Source: Pseudomonas cichorii (GTDB taxonomy: Bacteria > Pseudomonadota > Gammaproteobacteria > Pseudomonadales > Pseudomonadaceae). From it: DNA of 64,000 bases. The position numbers and the translations under genes were made by a program. The notes beneath the pieces were generated by a model. The model saw only the letters and a program-made list of their open reading frames with translations, did no database searches and had not been told where the DNA came from. The stretch covers positions 62,001 to 126,000 of the forward strand of contig NZ_RBRE01000033.1 in assembly GCF_003700275.1 (NCBI RefSeq), given 5' to 3'. Positions 59,000 to 64,000 of this stretch are shown here, in pieces (within the stretch, counting starts at the first letter, position 1; each line of letters begins with the position of its first letter).

Positions 59000-60529
59000 G
59001 TGTCAGTGGAACTTTGGCAGCAGTGCGTGGAGCTTTTGCGCGATGAGCTGCCTGCCCAGCAATTCAACACCTGGATCCGTCCGCTACAGGTCGAAGCCGA
59101 AGGCGACGAGTTGCGTGTGTATGCGCCAAACCGTTTCGTTCTCGATTGGGTAAACGAAAAGTACCTGAGTCGTCTGCTTGAGCTTCTGGGCGAGCACGGT
59201 CAGGGCATGGCGCCTGCGCTTTCCTTATTAATAGGAAGCAAGCGCAGTTCTGCTCCGCGGGCGGCCCCCAATGCTCCGCTGGCTGCTGCAGCTTCACAGG
59301 CACTGTCGGCCAACTCGGTCAGCAGCGTTTCCACACCTGTTGCCGCTCCAGCGGTGGCTGCTGCGACCCCCGCACCGGCTACAGTCGCTACCCCGACTCA
59401 CGACGAACCTTCGCGTGACAGTTTTGATCCGATGGCGGGTGCCAGTTCGCAGCAGGCGCCGGCGCGTGCCGAGCAGCGCACTGTCCAGGTCGAAGGCGCG
59501 CTCAAGCACACCAGCTATCTGAACCGCACCTTTACCTTTGAAAACTTCGTCGAGGGTAAATCCAACCAGCTGGCCCGTGCTGCGGCGTGGCAGGTGGCAG
59601 ACAATCCCAAGCATGGTTACAACCCGCTGTTCCTTTATGGTGGTGTTGGCCTGGGTAAGACTCACTTGATGCATGCTGTGGGTAACCACCTGCTCAAGAA
59701 GAATCCCAATGCGAAGGTGGTCTATCTGCATTCGGAGCGCTTTGTGGCCGACATGGTCAAGGCGCTGCAACTGAACGCAATCAACGAATTCAAGCGCTTC
59801 TATCGTTCGGTCGATGCCTTGCTGATCGACGATATTCAATTCTTCGCTCGTAAAGAGCGTTCGCAGGAAGAGTTTTTCCACACCTTCAACGCATTGCTTG
59901 AAGGTGGGCAGCAGGTCATTCTCACCAGTGACCGCTACCCCAAGGAAATCGAAGGCCTGGAAGAGCGACTGAAGTCGCGGTTCGGCTGGGGCCTGACGGT
60001 GGCCGTCGAACCTCCGGAGTTGGAAACCCGCGTCGCGATCCTGATGAAGAAGGCCGACCAGGCCAAGGTCGAATTACCGCATGATGCTGCGTTCTTCATT
60101 GCGCAGCGCATCCGCTCCAACGTCCGTGAACTTGAAGGCGCGCTCAAGCGTGTCATCGCTCACTCGCACTTCATGGGCCGCGATATCACGATCGAACTGA
60201 TCCGTGAGTCGCTGAAAGATTTGCTGGCGCTGCAGGACAAGCTGGTGAGTGTGGATAACATTCAGCGCACTGTCGCCGAGTACTACAAGATCAAGATCTC
60301 CGATCTGCTGTCGAAGCGTCGTTCCCGATCCGTTGCCCGTCCACGTCAGGTGGCCATGGCTCTCTCCAAGGAACTGACCAACCACAGCCTGCCGGAAATC
60401 GGTGATGTATTCGGTGGTCGCGATCACACGACCGTTCTGCATGCGTGCCGCAAGATCAACGAACTCAAGGAATCCGACGCGGATATCCGCGAGGACTACA
60501 AGAACCTGCTGCGGACTCTGACTACATGA
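59000..60529 (+). CDS. dnaA: Replication initiator DnaA
   Basis: This AAA+ protein binds DnaA boxes and opens oriC. The 509-residue protein has domain I ([19 protein letters not shown]), a long Ala/Pro-rich domain II (~85-165), the AAA+ domain with Walker [11 protein letters not shown] (~213) and Walker [11 protein letters not shown], and domain IV with the signature [15 protein letters not shown]. The start is GTG behind AGGGGA at 6 bases. A perfect DnaA-box 9-mer lies inside the gene at 60250-60258. Confidence 0.99.
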   Translation: MSVELWQQCVELLRDELPAQQFNTWIRPLQVEAEGDELRVYAPNRFVLDWVNEKYLSRLLELLGEHGQGMAPALSLLIGSKRSSAPRAAPNAPLAAAASQALSANSVSSVSTPVAAPAVAAATPAPATVATPTHDEPSRDSFDPMAGASSQQAPARAEQRTVQVEGALKHTSYLNRTFTFENFVEGKSNQLARAAAWQVADNPKHGYNPLFLYGGVGLGKTHLMHAVGNHLLKKNPNAKVVYLHSERFVADMVKALQLNAINEFKRFYRSVDALLIDDIQFFARKERSQEEFFHTFNALLEGGQQVILTSDRYPKEIEGLEERLKSRFGWGLTVAVEPPELETRVAILMKKADQAKVELPHDAAFFIAQRIRSNVRELEGALKRVIAHSHFMGRDITIELIRESLKDLLALQDKLVSVDNIQRTVAEYYKIKISDLLSKRRSRSVARPRQVAMALSKELTNHSLPEIGDVFGGRDHTTVLHACRKINELKESDADIREDYKNLLRTLTT

Positions 60530-60567
60530 TGACGCCAGTGCAGCTTATTAAGGCAAGGGACTAGACC

Positions 60568-61671
60568 ATGCATTTCACCATTCAACGCGAAGCCCTGTTG
60601 AAACCCCTGCAATTGGTCGCCGGCGTGGTTGAACGCCGTCAGACCCTGCCGGTGCTATCCAATGTGCTCATGGTCGTCGAAGGCCAGCAACTGTCGCTGA
60701 CAGGTACTGACCTGGAAGTCGAGCTGGTGGGTCGTGTCCAGCTTGAAGAGCCTGCCGAGCCCGGGGAAATTACTGTCCCGGCGCGCAAGCTGATGGATAT
60801 CTGCAAAAGCCTGCCGAACGATGCGCTGATCGACATCAAGGTCGATGACTCCAAGCTGGTGGTCAAGGCTGGCCGTAGCCGCTTCACCTTATCCACGTTG
60901 CCAGCCAACGACTTCCCGACTGTCGAGGAAGGCCCGGGCTCGCTGACGTTTGATCTGGTGCAAAGCAAGCTGCGCCGCCTGATCGAGCGCACCAGCTTTG
61001 CCATGGCCCAGCAGGATGTCCGTTACTACCTCAACGGCATGTTGCTTGAAGTCAGCGCCGGTGTGCTGCGTGCGGTGGCTACCGACGGTCACCGTCTGGC
61101 CATGTGCTCGATGACGGCACAGATCGAACAAGCCGACCGCCATCAGGTGATCGTGCCGCGCAAGGGTATTCTGGAGATGGCGCGTCTGCTCACCGAGCAG
61201 GACGGCATTGTCAAAATCGTTTTGGGGCAGCACCACATTCGGGCGACCACTGGCGAATTCACCTTCACCTCCAAACTCGTGGACGGCAAGTTCCCGGACT
61301 ACGAGCGCGTCCTGCCTAAAGGCGGTGACAAGCTGGTATTGGGTGATCGTCAGGCATTGCGCGAAGCCTTCAGCCGTACTGCAATTCTGTCCAACGAAAA
61401 GTACCGCGGCATTCGTCTGCAACTGGCCAGCGGTCAACTGAAGATTCAGGCGAACAACCCTGAACAGGAAGAGGCAGAAGAAGAGATCAGCGTTGAGTAC
61501 AGCGGTGACTCCCTGGAAATCGGTTTCAACGTAAGTTATCTGCTTGATGTACTGGGTGTGATGACCACAGAACAGGTTCGCTTGATTCTGTCGGACTCCA
61601 ACAGCAGTGCTCTGGTACAGGAATCGGATAATGATGATTCTGCCTACGTTGTCATGCCGATGCGTCTGTAA
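60568..61671 (+). CDS. dnaN: DNA polymerase III beta subunit (sliding clamp)
   Basis: This forms the dimeric ring that tethers polymerases to DNA. The 367-residue protein has three repeated clamp domains of ~120 residues, the conserved QREALLKPLQLVAGVVERRQTLPVLSN start, RSRFTLSTLPANDFP and the C-terminal MPMRL. Length matches E. coli (366). It lies 38 bp after dnaA. Confidence 0.99.
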   Translation: MHFTIQREALLKPLQLVAGVVERRQTLPVLSNVLMVVEGQQLSLTGTDLEVELVGRVQLEEPAEPGEITVPARKLMDICKSLPNDALIDIKVDDSKLVVKAGRSRFTLSTLPANDFPTVEEGPGSLTFDLVQSKLRRLIERTSFAMAQQDVRYYLNGMLLEVSAGVLRAVATDGHRLAMCSMTAQIEQADRHQVIVPRKGILEMARLLTEQDGIVKIVLGQHHIRATTGEFTFTSKLVDGKFPDYERVLPKGGDKLVLGDRQALREAFSRTAILSNEKYRGIRLQLASGQLKIQANNPEQEEAEEEISVEYSGDSLEIGFNVSYLLDVLGVMTTEQVRLILSDSNSSALVQESDNDDSAYVVMPMRL

Positions 61672-61693
61672 CCTCATGTTCAGCGCTATCTAG

Positions 61694-64000
<2,307 letters not shown>

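Overview
The window is a bacterial chromosome segment spanning the replication origin of a Pseudomonas, most likely a fluorescent species and possibly of the P. syringae group; I cannot fix the species. The reasons are the gene order rpmH-rnpA-yidD-yidC-mnmE-mnmG-rsmG-parA-parB-atpIBEFHAGDC-glmU-glmR-glmS on one side of oriC and dnaA-dnaN-recF-gyrB on the other, the Pseudomonas-type parS palindrome, and many palindromic REP-like repeats. Almost every core gene points away from the origin at about 58.6-59.0 kb, so genes to its left are on the minus strand.

Layout. 1-8.7 kb: the end of a PAS sensor protein, uvrD, a Tim44-like protein, an orphan SMI1/KNR4 protein, a KefB-type antiporter, a thioesterase and pdxY. 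8.7-14.4 kb: a zinc-starvation island with two COG0523 (CobW-type) GTPases, a DUF1826 protein, two small secreted proteins and a Tat-exported amidase, with a perfect Zur-type operator at 12506-12518 and a second candidate at 14240-14252. 14.4-17.7 kb: a DUF3617 protein, cardiolipin synthase and cyclopropane fatty acid synthase. 17.9-23.9 kb: a translationally coupled operon of three SPFH-domain membrane proteins, one with a 16-histidine N-terminus, and an HmtA-like metal P-type ATPase, with a Zur-like site just upstream. 24.4-28.9 kb: opgD and an orphan polysaccharide polymerase/glycoside hydrolase pair. 28.9-33.7 kb: an operon of a fused ABC permease, an ATPase with a C-terminal accessory domain, a histidine kinase and a FixJ-type regulator, without a binding protein. 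34.0-38.0 kb: a chemoreceptor with a FliA-type promoter and a dCache-GGDEF protein. 38.2-49.5 kb: glmS (empty attTn7), glmR, glmU and the ATP synthase operon. 49.7-64 kb: parBA, rsmG, mnmG, mnmE, yidC, yidD, rnpA, rpmH, oriC, dnaA, dnaN, recF and the start of gyrB.

How the parts work together. The right half is the housekeeping replication, segregation, tRNA-modification, membrane-insertion and energy cluster. Perfect DnaA boxes (TTATCCACA) cluster at oriC and in the mnmG-mnmE gap, and they also recur inside genes over about 50 kb. Three parS-type sites flank or lie far from oriC. In the left half, two separate loci share a probable zinc-uptake-regulator operator, which suggests a single zinc-starvation response: metallochaperone-like GTPases, a zinc-dependent amidase and a P-type ATPase importer with an unexplained SPFH scaffold. 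That SPFH-ATPase module is the least understood and most interesting system here.
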